A stretch of 8,362 nt of DNA from Prevotellaceae bacterium (GTDB taxonomy: Bacteria > Bacteroidota > Bacteroidia > Bacteroidales > UBA932). The stretch lies in the NCBI GenBank assembly GCA_031278495.1, contig JAITKG010000193.1, positions 1-8,362 of the forward strand, in the 5' to 3' direction. Positions within the stretch are counted from its first letter, which is position 1; each line of letters starts with the position of its first letter. The notes beneath the pieces are model-generated. The model saw only the letters and a list, made by a program, of their open reading frames with translations. It was not told the origin of the DNA and did no database searches. Positions 1-5,740 of this stretch are shown here, piece after piece. The position numbers and the translations under genes were made by a program.

Positions 1-73
1 TTTTTTTTCATGGGCTATTTGAAATTACATTTCACCAAAACAGGCAATGAAAAAACAAATCAACAAAATTTTG

Positions 74-81
74 TACTTTTG
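74..81 (+). promoter_or_regulatory. efp: Candidate -7 box of the efp promoter
   Basis: TACTTTTG matches the Bacteroidota primary-sigma -7 consensus TAnnTTTG and lies 42 bp before the efp start codon. No clear -33 TTG/TTTG element sits 19-21 bp upstream, where the sequence is only A-rich. The assignment rests on the -7 match and its position. Confidence 0.55.
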
Positions 82-123
82 CAAACAAATGAAATTTTTT
101 ACACAAATTAGCACATAAAATTT

Positions 124-693
124 ATGGCAACAACAGCAGATTTCAAAAACGGATTATGTATCGAATACAATGGCAAACCCTGCTCCATTGTTTGGTTTCA
201 GCATGTGAAACCCGGCAAGGGCGGCGCGTTTGTAAAAGTGAAAATGCGTAACCTCGAAAACGGGCGCATCCTGGAAAACACCTTTAATGCCGGTGAAAAA
301 GTTGACCTCGTGCGTATCGAACGCCGCCCCTACCAGTTCCTGTACAAGGACGAAAGCGGCTTCCACTTCATGCACAACGAAACATTTGAACAGGTAGACT
401 TATACGAAGACATGGTGGACAACGCCGACCTGATGAAAGAAGGGCAATACGTGGAAATGATGTTCCATGCCGACGACGAGCGCGTATTATCGTGCGAATT
501 GCCGCCTTTTGTGGAACTGGAAGTAACGTATGCCGAGCCGGCAGTCAAAGGCGACACGTCGGGTTCGACCAATGCGCAGAAGTCCGTAACGGTGGAAACC
601 GGCGCGGAGATTATGGTTCCGCTGTTCGTCAATCAGGGCGACCGCATCAAAATAGATACCCGCAGCCGCGAATATTCCGAACGGGTCAAATAA
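124..693 (+). CDS. efp: Elongation factor P
   Basis: Translation elongation factor P binds the ribosome between the P and E sites in the cytoplasm and relieves stalling at consecutive prolines. The 189-residue length is normal for the family. The N-terminal KOW-like domain (about residues 1-64) carries the loop VKPGKGGAF. Its Lys32 corresponds to the tip lysine (Lys34 in E. coli) that is modified in many bacteria. Two OB-fold domains follow (about 66-128 and 130-189). The C-terminal domain contains the family signature GDRIKIDTRSREYSERV at the very end. The ATG gives the expected N-terminus (MATTADFKNGL). The next gene, glyA, is 88 bp downstream on the same strand and may be partly co-transcribed. 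No EF-P modifying enzyme is seen in the window, so the modification state of Lys32 cannot be judged. Confidence 0.97.
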   Translation: MATTADFKNGLCIEYNGKPCSIVWFQHVKPGKGGAFVKVKMRNLENGRILENTFNAGEKVDLVRIERRPYQFLYKDESGFHFMHNETFEQVDLYEDMVDNADLMKEGQYVEMMFHADDERVLSCELPPFVELEVTYAEPAVKGDTSGSTNAQKSVTVETGAEIMVPLFVNQGDRIKIDTRSREYSERVK

Positions 694-715
694 AATTAAG
701 AATTAGCTGGCGTCG

Positions 716-746
716 TTGCATGGATGCTGGTCAATGCTTAACTTTA
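716..746 (+). promoter_or_regulatory. glyA: Possible glyA promoter
   Basis: In the efp-glyA gap, TTG at 716-718 is followed after 20 bp by TAACTTTA at 739-746. The second element is one mismatch from the Bacteroidota -7 box TAnnTTTG, and the spacing is as expected. It lies 36 bp before the glyA ATG. Read-through from efp is the alternative. Confidence 0.4.
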
Positions 747-781
747 TTGCTCCTGTATTTTATCATTCATTAAAAAATAAC

Positions 782-2062
782 ATGAAACGAGACACCCAAT
801 TATTCGAACTTATTAAAAAGGAAGAAAAACGCCAAACACACGGCATAGAGTTGATAGCTTCCGAAAATTTTGTGAGTCCGCAAGTGTTGGAGGCTATGGG
901 TTCCGTGCTTACCAACAAATATGCCGAAGGTTATCCCGGCGCCCGCTACTATGGCGGTTGCGAAGTTGTTGACCAAAGCGAACAGTTAGCCATCGACCGT
1001 TTGTGCCGGTTATTTGGCGCGGCGTACGCCAATGTGCAGCCGCACTCCGGCGCACAAGCCAATATGGCGGTATTCATGGCTTGCCTGCATCCCGGCGATA
1101 CGTTCATGGGACTGGATTTGGCGCATGGCGGACATCTCTCGCACGGCTCGCCGGTGAACGTATCGGGCATTTTATACAAAGCCGTTTCCTATGGCGTGAA
1201 AGAAGATACCGGCTTGATAGACTATGATCAATTAGAAAAATCTGCGCTGGAACATCGCCCGAAACTCATTGTGGGCGGGGCTTCCGCTTATTCCCGCGAT
1301 TGGGATTATGCGCGGATACGCGCTATTGCCGACAAAATAGGCGCTATTTTTATGGTGGACATGGCGCACCCTGCCGGATTGATTGCTGCGGGATTGCTGG
1401 ATAACCCCGTGCCTCACGCGCATATTGTTACCTCTACCACGCACAAAACGCTGCGCGGTCCCCGCGGCGGCGTTATCCTGATGGGAAAAGATTTTGAAAA
1501 TCCATGGGGCATAAAAACGCCCAAAGGCGAAACGAAAATGCTGTCTGCCGTCCTTAATTCAAGCGTATTTCCCGGCATACAGGGCGGTCCGCTGGAACAT
1601 GTGATTGCTGCAAAGGCGGTGGCGTTTTATGAAGCATTGCAACCCGGATACAAGGATTACCAATCGCAAGTAAAGAAAAACGCAACGGCAATGGCGAATG
1701 CCTTCACAGCGGCGGGATACAAGATTGTTTCCGGCGGAACGGACAACCACTTATTACTAATTGACCTGCGCAGCAAATTCCCGGATCTCACCGGCAAACA
1801 GGCGGAGAAAGCATTGGTGCAAGCCGGTATTACGGTGAATAAAAACATGGTGCCGTTCGACTCGCGTTCGCCATTCCAAACGTCGGGCATCCGCGTAGGC
1901 ACGCCGGCGGTTACCACGCGCGGGCTGAAAGAACAGGACATGGCGCAGGTAGTGAAACTCATTGACAAAACGCTGGCAAATATAGCGGATGAAATAACGA
2001 TTGCTGTCGTCAACCATGAAACCAAAGAGCTAATGGCAAACCGCCCGCTGTATGCATGGTAG
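782..2062 (+). CDS. glyA: Serine hydroxymethyltransferase
   Basis: This PLP enzyme of the cytoplasm interconverts serine plus tetrahydrofolate and glycine plus 5,10-methylene-tetrahydrofolate, feeding one-carbon units to purine, thymidylate and methionine synthesis. It is 426 residues long, a normal family length. Landmarks include IELIASENFVSPQ near residues 22-34, YAEGYPGARYYGG at 47-59, and the PLP-binding segment STTHKTLRGPRGG, in which Lys222 forms the Schiff base. MVDMAHPAGL at about 191-200 holds the conserved Asp and His around the cofactor ring. The open frame extends upstream to an ATG at 716, but the extra 22 residues are unlike any SHMT N-terminus. The ATG at 782 (MKRDTQLFELI) gives the standard start. 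It follows an A-rich leader without a Shine-Dalgarno motif, as is usual in Bacteroidota. Functionally it links to metK through the methyl cycle, though the two genes are far apart and on opposite strands. Confidence 0.97.
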   Translation: MKRDTQLFELIKKEEKRQTHGIELIASENFVSPQVLEAMGSVLTNKYAEGYPGARYYGGCEVVDQSEQLAIDRLCRLFGAAYANVQPHSGAQANMAVFMACLHPGDTFMGLDLAHGGHLSHGSPVNVSGILYKAVSYGVKEDTGLIDYDQLEKSALEHRPKLIVGGASAYSRDWDYARIRAIADKIGAIFMVDMAHPAGLIAAGLLDNPVPHAHIVTSTTHKTLRGPRGGVILMGKDFENPWGIKTPKGETKMLSAVLNSSVFPGIQGGPLEHVIAAKAVAFYEALQPGYKDYQSQVKKNATAMANAFTAAGYKIVSGGTDNHLLLIDLRSKFPDLTGKQAEKALVQAGITVNKNMVPFDSRSPFQTSGIRVGTPAVTTRGLKEQDMAQVVKLIDKTLANIADEITIAVVNHETKELMANRPLYAW

Positions 2063-2068
2063 AAATAG

Positions 2069-2096
2069 TTGAAAGTTGAGGATTGAAAGTTGAAAA
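2069..2096 (+). repeat. Four-unit heptanucleotide tandem repeat
   Basis: Just after the glyA stop there are four consecutive 7-bp units: TTGAAAG, TTGAGGA, TTGAAAG, TTGAAAA. The first and third are identical and the others differ at one to three positions. It is non-coding. It lies between glyA and the first dispersed repeat, marking the edge of the accessory island. Confidence 0.75.
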
Positions 2097-2126
2097 TGAA
2101 GTCAGCGGAGCGTTCCGTGCGGGGAA

Positions 2127-2260
2127 CGTCATTCCGACCGGAGCGGCGAGGCACGAGCAGCGCAGCGGAGGAATCTACCCCAGAATGCAGGGCGGTGCAA
2201 AGCAGCAAGCGCAGGACGCAGCAGATTCCGCGACTTCGTTCGGAATGACGGGCGGCGGGG
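2127..2260 (+). repeat. Dispersed palindromic repeat, copy A (both arms)
   Basis: This GC-rich non-coding element is bounded by an exact 11-bp inverted repeat: CGTCATTCCGA at 2127-2137 and TCGGAATGACG at 2240-2250. A second inner pair is near-perfect: GGAATCTAC at 2170-2178 against GCAGATTCC at 2221-2229. The tail GGGCGGCGGGG runs to 2260. The right arm recurs with few changes at 3286-3337 and 4001-4051. Left-arm fragments appear at 3068-3080 and 6826-6843. The pattern (GTCATTCCG... / ...CGGAATGAC) resembles the intergenic repeats of many bacterial genomes whose spurious translations read like HSERSRGI. It fills most of the 282-bp gap between glyA and the first antitoxin. No transposase is present, so it would have to be moved or copied by an unknown agent. 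Confidence 0.8.
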
Positions 2261-2316
2261 AAATATTGTGCGCCGTTTGCCGCGTGAAGCGTGCCGTGCA
2301 ATTCGCAAATTTTGTT

Positions 2317-2324
2317 TATCTTTG
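2317..2324 (+). promoter_or_regulatory. -7 box of the first TA module
   Basis: TATCTTTG is a perfect match to TAnnTTTG and lies 20 bp before the UPF0175 start codon, so the transcript leader would be very short. The -33 region lies at the end of GC-rich, repeat-adjacent sequence and has no clear TTG. Confidence 0.55.
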
Positions 2325-2344
2325 CAGCACCTAAAGGTTTTGTT

Positions 2345-2593
2345 ATGGAAAAGCAAATAGCAATATCCTATCCTGAAACATTGGCATTTTCTTTGAAAAT
2401 GAAAAAACGGGAATTTGAAAGGGAAATAAAAGCTATTTCCTTAGTAAAACTTTATGAATTAGGAAAAGTATCATCGGGCATAGCGGGAAAAATATTAGGC
2501 ATTTCACGTTTGGAATTTCTAAAATTATTATCTCTTTACGGTGTGTCTTACTTTTCAAGCGAAGATTTAGAATCAGACGCCGCCAATGCCTAA
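2345..2593 (+). CDS. UPF0175 family antitoxin
   Basis: This is a small, 82-residue protein of the UPF0175 family. The family's members are predicted to be antitoxins and DNA-binding autorepressors paired with DUF3368/PIN toxins. The N-terminal part has the family pattern YPETLAFSLKMKKREFEREI (about residues 9-28). It is followed by a predicted helix-turn-helix stretch LVKLYELGKVSSGIAGKILG and the terminal motif FLKLLSLYGVSYF. The frame is open and complete. The open frame extends 54 bp further upstream, but only into promoter and repeat sequence; the ATG at 2345 gives the canonical start and follows a good -7 box. Its stop overlaps the toxin start by 8 bp, indicating translational coupling. 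The gene is visibly more AT-rich than glyA, which suggests transfer. The family assignment is by sequence resemblance, and the antitoxin role is inferred from the neighbour. Confidence 0.85.
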   Translation: MEKQIAISYPETLAFSLKMKKREFEREIKAISLVKLYELGKVSSGIAGKILGISRLEFLKLLSLYGVSYFSSEDLESDAANA

Positions 2594-3064
2594 AGTTATC
2601 TCGAATACAACGCCTATTTTATCATTGCTAAAAATCAACAGGCTAAATTTGCTGCGGGATTTATATGGTACTGTTATTATCCCGGAGGCTGTCTATCAAG
2701 AGCTGGAAAAGAAATGGCGTTTTATACCGATTTAACCCAAATTGCATGGATAAAAATTGTGCGGATACATAATAAAACCAATGCCCTGTTTTATTTTTTC
2801 GATTTAGATGCGGGCGAAACTGAAGTATTGATTTTAGCACATGAAGAACACGCAGATTTGGTTATCTTGGATGAAACTATCGGGCGCATGTATGCCCAAT
2901 GGATGAATCTAAAACTAACAGGAACTATTGGGGTTTTATTAAAAGCCAAAGCGCAGGGATTGATTGAAAAAATCGCGCCGTTATTACACGAATTGAAAGA
3001 AAAAGGTTCATGGTTAAGTCCTGCACTTGTAACAAAAACCTTGCAACTGGCAGGAGAAGCCTAA
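2586..3064 (+). pseudogene. DUF3368/PIN-domain toxin, frameshifted
   Basis: This is a VapC-like PIN ribonuclease toxin of the DUF3368 type, split over two frames. The ATG at 2586 overlaps the antitoxin stop and opens a 49-residue frame. It starts MPKVISNTTPILSLLKI and continues IIPEAVYQELEK, the normal N-terminus of the family, but runs into TAA at 2733-2735. The rest continues in the -1 frame from about 2711 to 3064. It contains LDAGETEVLILA, VILDETIGR (acidic PIN residues) and LTGTIGVLLKAKAQGLI, the typical C-terminal half. Joined at 2708-2711 the product would be about 159 residues, the usual family length, reading ELEKEMAFYTDL across the joint. The break lies in the run GAAAAGAAA and corresponds to one missing base. 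It may be an inactivating mutation, an assembly error, or (less likely) programmed -1 frameshifting at A-AAG. Confidence 0.85.
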
Positions 3065-3067
3065 AGC

Positions 3068-3080
3068 CATTCCGGGCGAA
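3068..3080 (+). repeat. Fragment of dispersed repeat left arm
   Basis: CATTCCGGGCGAA just after the PIN toxin stop is identical over 13 bp to 6828-6840. It resembles the outer arm of copy A (CATTCCGACCGG). It is probably the eroded left end of the element whose right arm is at 3286-3337. Confidence 0.45.
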
Positions 3081-3187
3081 TAATGCACGATGAATCAGGC
3101 GACCGCCACTGCATTTAAATCTAATAAATCTGTAAATTGTTTCCGGCGGCAGTCCAAATCTGTAAATCCCCCGTGCTTCGTTATTTC

Positions 3188-3204
3188 GCCCCTCCGGGGC
3201 TTTT
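3188..3204 (+). terminator. Possible intrinsic terminator of TA module 1
   Basis: GCCCC-TCC-GGGGC (3188-3200) followed directly by TTTT forms a five-pair G/C stem with a short T run, 124 bp after the first TA module. It is also the first hairpin of the 3188-3272 repeat, so termination may be incidental. Confidence 0.35.
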
Positions 3205-3272
3205 AATTTGTATGGGAATTATCTTACCCCGCGCTTACGCATGGGGCTATTATAATGCCGCGCCTTCGGCGC
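3188..3272 (+). repeat. Three-hairpin intergenic repeat
   Basis: Three hairpins stand in a row. The first is GCCCC/GGGGC at 3188-3200. The second is CCCC-GCG/CGC-AT-GGGG at 3227-3246. The third is GCGCC/GGCGC with a TTC loop at 3260-3272. The linkers are AT-rich. The sequence style (GCCCCTCCGGGGCTTTT, then a stretch reading GGAATTATCTTACCCCGCGC, then TATAATGCCGC) resembles a family of intergenic repeats scattered through Bacteroidota genomes. That resemblance is from memory and was not searched. With the adjoining dispersed-repeat arm it makes up most of the 328-bp gene-free stretch 3065-3392. The rest of that stretch (3081-3187) shows nothing I can assign. Confidence 0.6.
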
Positions 3273-3285
3273 TCCACACCGTGCG

Positions 3286-3337
3286 CCGTGCTTGCAGCAG
3301 ATTCCGCGACTCCGCTCGGAATAACGGGCGGCGGGGG
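3286..3337 (+). repeat. Dispersed repeat, copy B (right arm)
   Basis: The stretch from CCGTGCTTGCAGCAGATTCC to the GGGCGGCGGGGG tail matches copies A and C. The core differs from copy C at only a few positions (GCGACTCCGCTCGGAATAACG). The similarity to copy C extends upstream to about 3279 (CCGTGCG). It ends 28 bp before the -7 box of the second TA module. Confidence 0.8.
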
Positions 3338-3364
3338 AAGCGTTTCTCGCTTTACTTTTTTTTG

Positions 3365-3372
3365 TATCTTTG
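3365..3372 (+). promoter_or_regulatory. -7 box of the second TA module
   Basis: TATCTTTG is a perfect TAnnTTTG match, 20 bp before the antitoxin ATG. Its sequence and spacing are the same as at the first TA module. The -33 region is weak (GTTT at 3342-3345). Confidence 0.6.
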
Positions 3373-3392
3373 TGGGGAAATTCTCATTTATT

Positions 3393-3617
3393 ATGAATAC
3401 GCTTTTATCAGTTCCGAACAAAGGTGTTTTTCATCCGCAATTTATAAAAGATACAGCGGGCAACCGGTTGGTCGTGCTTCCCCAAGAAGAATTTGAAGTG
3501 TTGTTGGAGGAAAAAACGCATGCGCTATCCCTTGCCGAAGTATTGGCAAAAGAATCCAAAGCCGTACAGGCATCTTCCATCGAAGTCCTTCGCGAATTTG
3601 AGGCTATTGAGATATGA
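3393..3617 (+). CDS. Antitoxin of MazF-type module
   Basis: This is a 74-residue protein, intact, lying directly before a MazF-like toxin. It begins MNTLLSVPNKGVFHPQFIKD. Residues about 21-40 read TAGNRLVVLPQEEFEVLLEE, the sort of segment found near the N-terminus of Phd/YefM-like antitoxins. The C-terminal half is a charged, helical tail (LAEVLAKESKAVQASSIEVLREFEAIEI) of the kind that wraps the toxin. The open frame reaches back to an ATG at 3255, but that part only translates repeat sequence. The ATG at 3393 sits 20 bp after a -7 box. Its stop codon overlaps the toxin start in an ATGA arrangement (3614-3617), so the two would be translationally coupled. The family name is uncertain. The antitoxin role is inferred from size, shape and neighbour. 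Confidence 0.75.
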   Translation: MNTLLSVPNKGVFHPQFIKDTAGNRLVVLPQEEFEVLLEEKTHALSLAEVLAKESKAVQASSIEVLREFEAIEI

Positions 3618-3942
3618 TATGCAAGCAATTTGACATTTGGCTGGCAGACTTGAATCCCCGCATGGGACAGAAGCAGGAAAAATCCGACCGGTACTTATTA
3701 TCCAGACCAATCTGCTAAACAGCCTTCCTCACCTGTCTACGCTTATTTGCCCAATAACTACCCATATCACCGAAAACGCATCTGTTTTGCGTGTGTCATT
3801 AAAAGAAAGCATAGCCAACCTGCATCAGGATTGTGATATAATGATAGACCAAATAAGAGCCATTGACAATAAAAGGTTACTTAAAAAACTGGGGACATTG
3901 CCCGAACCTTTTATTGAACAAGTCAAAAAAATATTTTACTGA
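3614..3942 (+). pseudogene. mazF: MazF/PemK-type toxin, frameshifted
   Basis: This is an mRNA-cleaving endoribonuclease toxin of the MazF/PemK fold, split over two frames. From the ATG at 3614 (overlapping the antitoxin stop) the frame reads MICKQFDIWLADLNPRMG, a typical MazF start, then goes out of register and stops at 3716-3718 after 34 residues. The -1 frame picks up with TEAGKIRPVLIIQTNLLN from 3667. It runs through LICPITTHI and DIMIDQIRAIDNKRLLKKLG to a TGA at 3940-3942, covering the whole remaining fold. Joined, the protein would be about 109 residues, the normal length. The key Glu and Arg (TEAGKIRP) and the CPITT strand are all present. One missing G in the run ATGGGACA (GGGG to GGG) accounts for the break. 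The next in-frame start in the second frame, TTG at 3637, would lack the first strand. Confidence 0.88.
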
Positions 3943-3994
3943 TATTGGATATCTATTAAAATTTCAAGGTTTAAATTTTGCCACGCTTCAGGTT

Positions 3995-4051
3995 CCGTAC
4001 GCCGTGCTTGCAGCAGATTCCACGACTCCGTTCGGAATGACGGGCGGGGGG
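3995..4051 (+). repeat. Dispersed repeat, copy C (right arm)
   Basis: CCGTACGCCGTGCTTGCAGC followed by AGATTCCACGACTCCGTTCG and a GGGCGGGGGG tail matches copy B over its full length with few differences. It also matches the right arm of copy A. It follows the broken MazF gene and precedes the lipoprotein promoter. The GC-rich stretch 4068-4100 after it is full of GCGC and GTGC and may be further decayed repeat. Nothing else is recognised in the 226-bp gap apart from the promoter. Confidence 0.8.
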
Positions 4052-4110
4052 AAATCCCGTTTACCGTACATCGTGTACCGCGCGCTGCGCTGTGCGCAAA
4101 ATCAGGTAAC

Positions 4111-4141
4111 TTGCCTGTCCGGCAAAAAAATACTATATTTG
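4111..4141 (+). promoter_or_regulatory. Lipoprotein promoter
   Basis: TTG at 4111-4113, then a 20-bp spacer, then TATATTTG at 4134-4141, a perfect TAnnTTTG box. It lies 27 bp before the ATG of the lipoprotein gene. Both elements and the spacing fit Bacteroidota promoters. Confidence 0.65.
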
Positions 4142-4168
4142 TAACGGTAATTTTAAAAATTTATTGCT

Positions 4169-5206
4169 ATGAAAACAACAAATATTTTAGCAGCAGCCAT
4201 AGCGGCAACGTCTTTTTTATTTACCGGATGCCTCGGCGACCCGGTAGAACCGGAAGTAAAATCCGCTTATGTGGCGGTCGTCGTAAATAACGGCAACGGG
4301 CAGAACGGTTCGGTGAACTACTATTTTGAAAACGACGGCAGCATGATTAAAGACCCGTTTGACTACAGCTATAACGCTACCTATCGTTCCATCCAAATGG
4401 TGGGCGACCGCCTTTGCCTGGTGACCAACGACAAAGACGCCATCCTCTACTTTGATATTATGGGGCGCGTGCTTGGCTCGCCGAGAACGGACAACCTGCA
4501 AACGCCGCGCTTTGCAACCGCTACCACAAACTATACCTTCGTTTCCAATTGGGGCGAAGAAACCGGCGGCAGCTACCAAAGTTCGTACATTACCGTTTTC
4601 AACAAATCCGATTATTCCTTTTATAAAAAACTGCCCTGCGGTTCTCAAGCCGAAGGTATCGTCGCCTACAAAGACCGCTTGTTCGTAGCGACCGGCGAAG
4701 GCGTCGAAGTATTCAGCACGCTCAATACCGATTTTGTGCTCGAAGGCGCTATCCATGCATCCACATTGACGGGCAATGCCAAACATTTTGTGGCGGACAG
4801 TTTGGGGTTTATGTGGGTATCTTATGCCAACGGCGGGCTGTTGCATTTTGACCCGTCGTCGCGGAGAATTATCCGCGAGCTGCCGAACGTCCCGGTGGAT
4901 GCGGAAACCGGCTTCATCGCTATTACCAAAGACGGGAAGAAGGTTATCAGTTACGCCAACACGCCTCAGGCAACGGTTGTAGCTACGGATATTTTAACCG
5001 GCGAACAGACCGTGTTGATAGAAGGGAACTATAATATCACTGCGCTTGGCGTAAGTCCGTTTACCAACGATATCCTCATTGCCGACACTGCGTCCGGCGG
5101 GGAAAGCACGTTCATGGCTTTTGATGAAACCGGCCACAAGAAAGGCGAAATAAACACCGGCACGCATACCGGATATATTACTTTCTTCGGCTATTACTAT
5201 TATTAA
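4169..5206 (+). CDS. DUF5074/YncE-like beta-propeller lipoprotein
   Basis: This is a 345-residue predicted lipoprotein. Residues 1-20 form a signal peptide ending in LFTG, with the lipidated cysteine at position 21. The mature protein starts CLGDPVEPEV, acid-rich just after the cysteine as in many Bacteroidota lipoproteins displayed on the surface, though not a clean export signal. The remainder looks like a beta-propeller of the DUF5074/YncE type. Repeated units of the form AYVAVVVNNGNGQNGSVNYY, DRLCLVTNDKDAILYFD, DRLFVATGEGVEVFS and KKVISYANTPQATVVATD each resemble one blade. The C-terminus is unusually aromatic (FFGYYYY). Relatives include BtuG-type cobalamin-binding surface proteins and many propellers of unknown ligand. 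No TonB-dependent receptor is adjacent in the window, so no substrate can be proposed. It has its own promoter and is convergent with ssb. The fold assignment is from sequence pattern only. Confidence 0.8.
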   Translation: MKTTNILAAAIAATSFLFTGCLGDPVEPEVKSAYVAVVVNNGNGQNGSVNYYFENDGSMIKDPFDYSYNATYRSIQMVGDRLCLVTNDKDAILYFDIMGRVLGSPRTDNLQTPRFATATTNYTFVSNWGEETGGSYQSSYITVFNKSDYSFYKKLPCGSQAEGIVAYKDRLFVATGEGVEVFSTLNTDFVLEGAIHASTLTGNAKHFVADSLGFMWVSYANGGLLHFDPSSRRIIRELPNVPVDAETGFIAITKDGKKVISYANTPQATVVATDILTGEQTVLIEGNYNITALGVSPFTNDILIADTASGGESTFMAFDETGHKKGEINTGTHTGYITFFGYYYY

Positions 5207-5272
5207 AACGGATAGCTGGAAAGCGGCAAAAGGAAAACTAATGCGCTTGTTGCAGTTTATGATATCGCGCCG

Positions 5273-5680
5273 CTAAAACGGCAAGTCGTCGCCTTCTGCC
5301 GCGTCGATAGCCGGCGGTTCGGTTGGAATAGCAGCCGGACGGTTATCATTCTCGGGGCGCTTTCCCAACAAGCGCATGACATCGGCTACGATTTCCGTAG
5401 TATAACGTTTCTGCCCGCTTTGGTCTTCCCAGTTCCTTGTACGCAAGCGACCTTCAATAAATACTTGGCTGCCTTTGCGCACGTGCTTTTCCACGATTTC
5501 CGCCAGATTCCGCCAAAACACAACATTGTGCCATTCGGTTTGTTCTTTCACAGTGCCGCTGCGGTCTTTAAACCGTTCCGTTGTAGCTATGGGGAGGGTA
5601 ACTACCGCTACATCATTTTCCAGGTGCCGGATATCAGGGTCTTTTCCAACATTTCCTATCAACATTACTTTGTTCAACAT
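5273..5680 (-). CDS. ssb: Single-stranded DNA-binding protein
   Basis: SSB coats single-stranded DNA during replication, recombination and repair and recruits partner enzymes. The 135-residue protein has the usual N-terminal OB fold (about residues 1-105), starting MLNKVMLIGNVGKDPDIRHL. It contains the motifs TEWHNVVFWRNLAEIVEKHV and GSQVFIEGRLRTRNWEDQSG. A short variable linker rich in Pro, Ala and Asn follows. The tip is EGDDLPF, the acidic, Phe-ending tail used to bind partner proteins. It is shorter than E. coli SSB because of a short linker, as is common in Bacteroidota. It follows mutY on the same strand by 60 bp, a pairing common in the phylum. The usual next gene in many relatives (gldE) is absent here, where the convergent lipoprotein gene intervenes. 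Confidence 0.95.
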   Translation of the reverse strand: MLNKVMLIGNVGKDPDIRHLENDVAVVTLPIATTERFKDRSGTVKEQTEWHNVVFWRNLAEIVEKHVRKGSQVFIEGRLRTRNWEDQSGQKRYTTEIVADVMRLLGKRPENDNRPAAIPTEPPAIDAAEGDDLPF

Positions 5681-5710
5681 AAGAGTGTATTTTTAAGTGA
5701 ATAATCACTG

Positions 5711-5718
5711 CTAAGGTA
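5711..5718 (-). promoter_or_regulatory. ssb: Weak candidate ssb -7 box
   Basis: On the minus strand TACCTTAG, one mismatch from TAnnTTTG, lies 30 bp before the ssb ATG inside the mutY-ssb gap. No convincing -33 element accompanies it. ssb may equally be read through from mutY. Confidence 0.3.
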
Positions 5719-5740
5719 AGAATAATTTTTGAATATTTGG

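Noticed and set aside
716..781. N-terminal extension of GlyA from the ATG at 716
   Set aside because: The extra 22 residues (MHGCWSMLNFIAPV...) do not resemble any SHMT N-terminus and overlap the likely promoter. The ATG at 782 gives the standard start.
1657..2301. 214-codon minus-strand open frame
   Set aside because: It runs through the dispersed repeat (giving the familiar spurious RHSERSRGI-like peptide) and then antisense to glyA.
2083..2356. Short open frames through repeat copy A on both strands
   Set aside because: They consist of palindromic repeat sequence and have no family resemblance.
3137..3496. 119-codon plus-strand frame across the three-hairpin repeat
   Set aside because: Most of it translates repeat sequence and it overlaps the real antitoxin start. 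No promoter fits.
2127..4051. Repeats as a CRISPR array or an insertion sequence
   Set aside because: There are only three copies of the main arm at irregular distances of about 0.7-1.1 kb with genes between, and no cas gene. There is no transposase, and the outer inverted repeats enclose only about 120 bp.
3863..4144. 93-codon plus-strand frame after mazF
   Set aside because: Starts inside the toxin's second frame and runs through repeat copy C. No recognisable domain.
4217..4846. 209-codon minus-strand open frame
   Set aside because: Antisense to the lipoprotein gene, which has a signal peptide and promoter. No family resemblance in the shadow frame.
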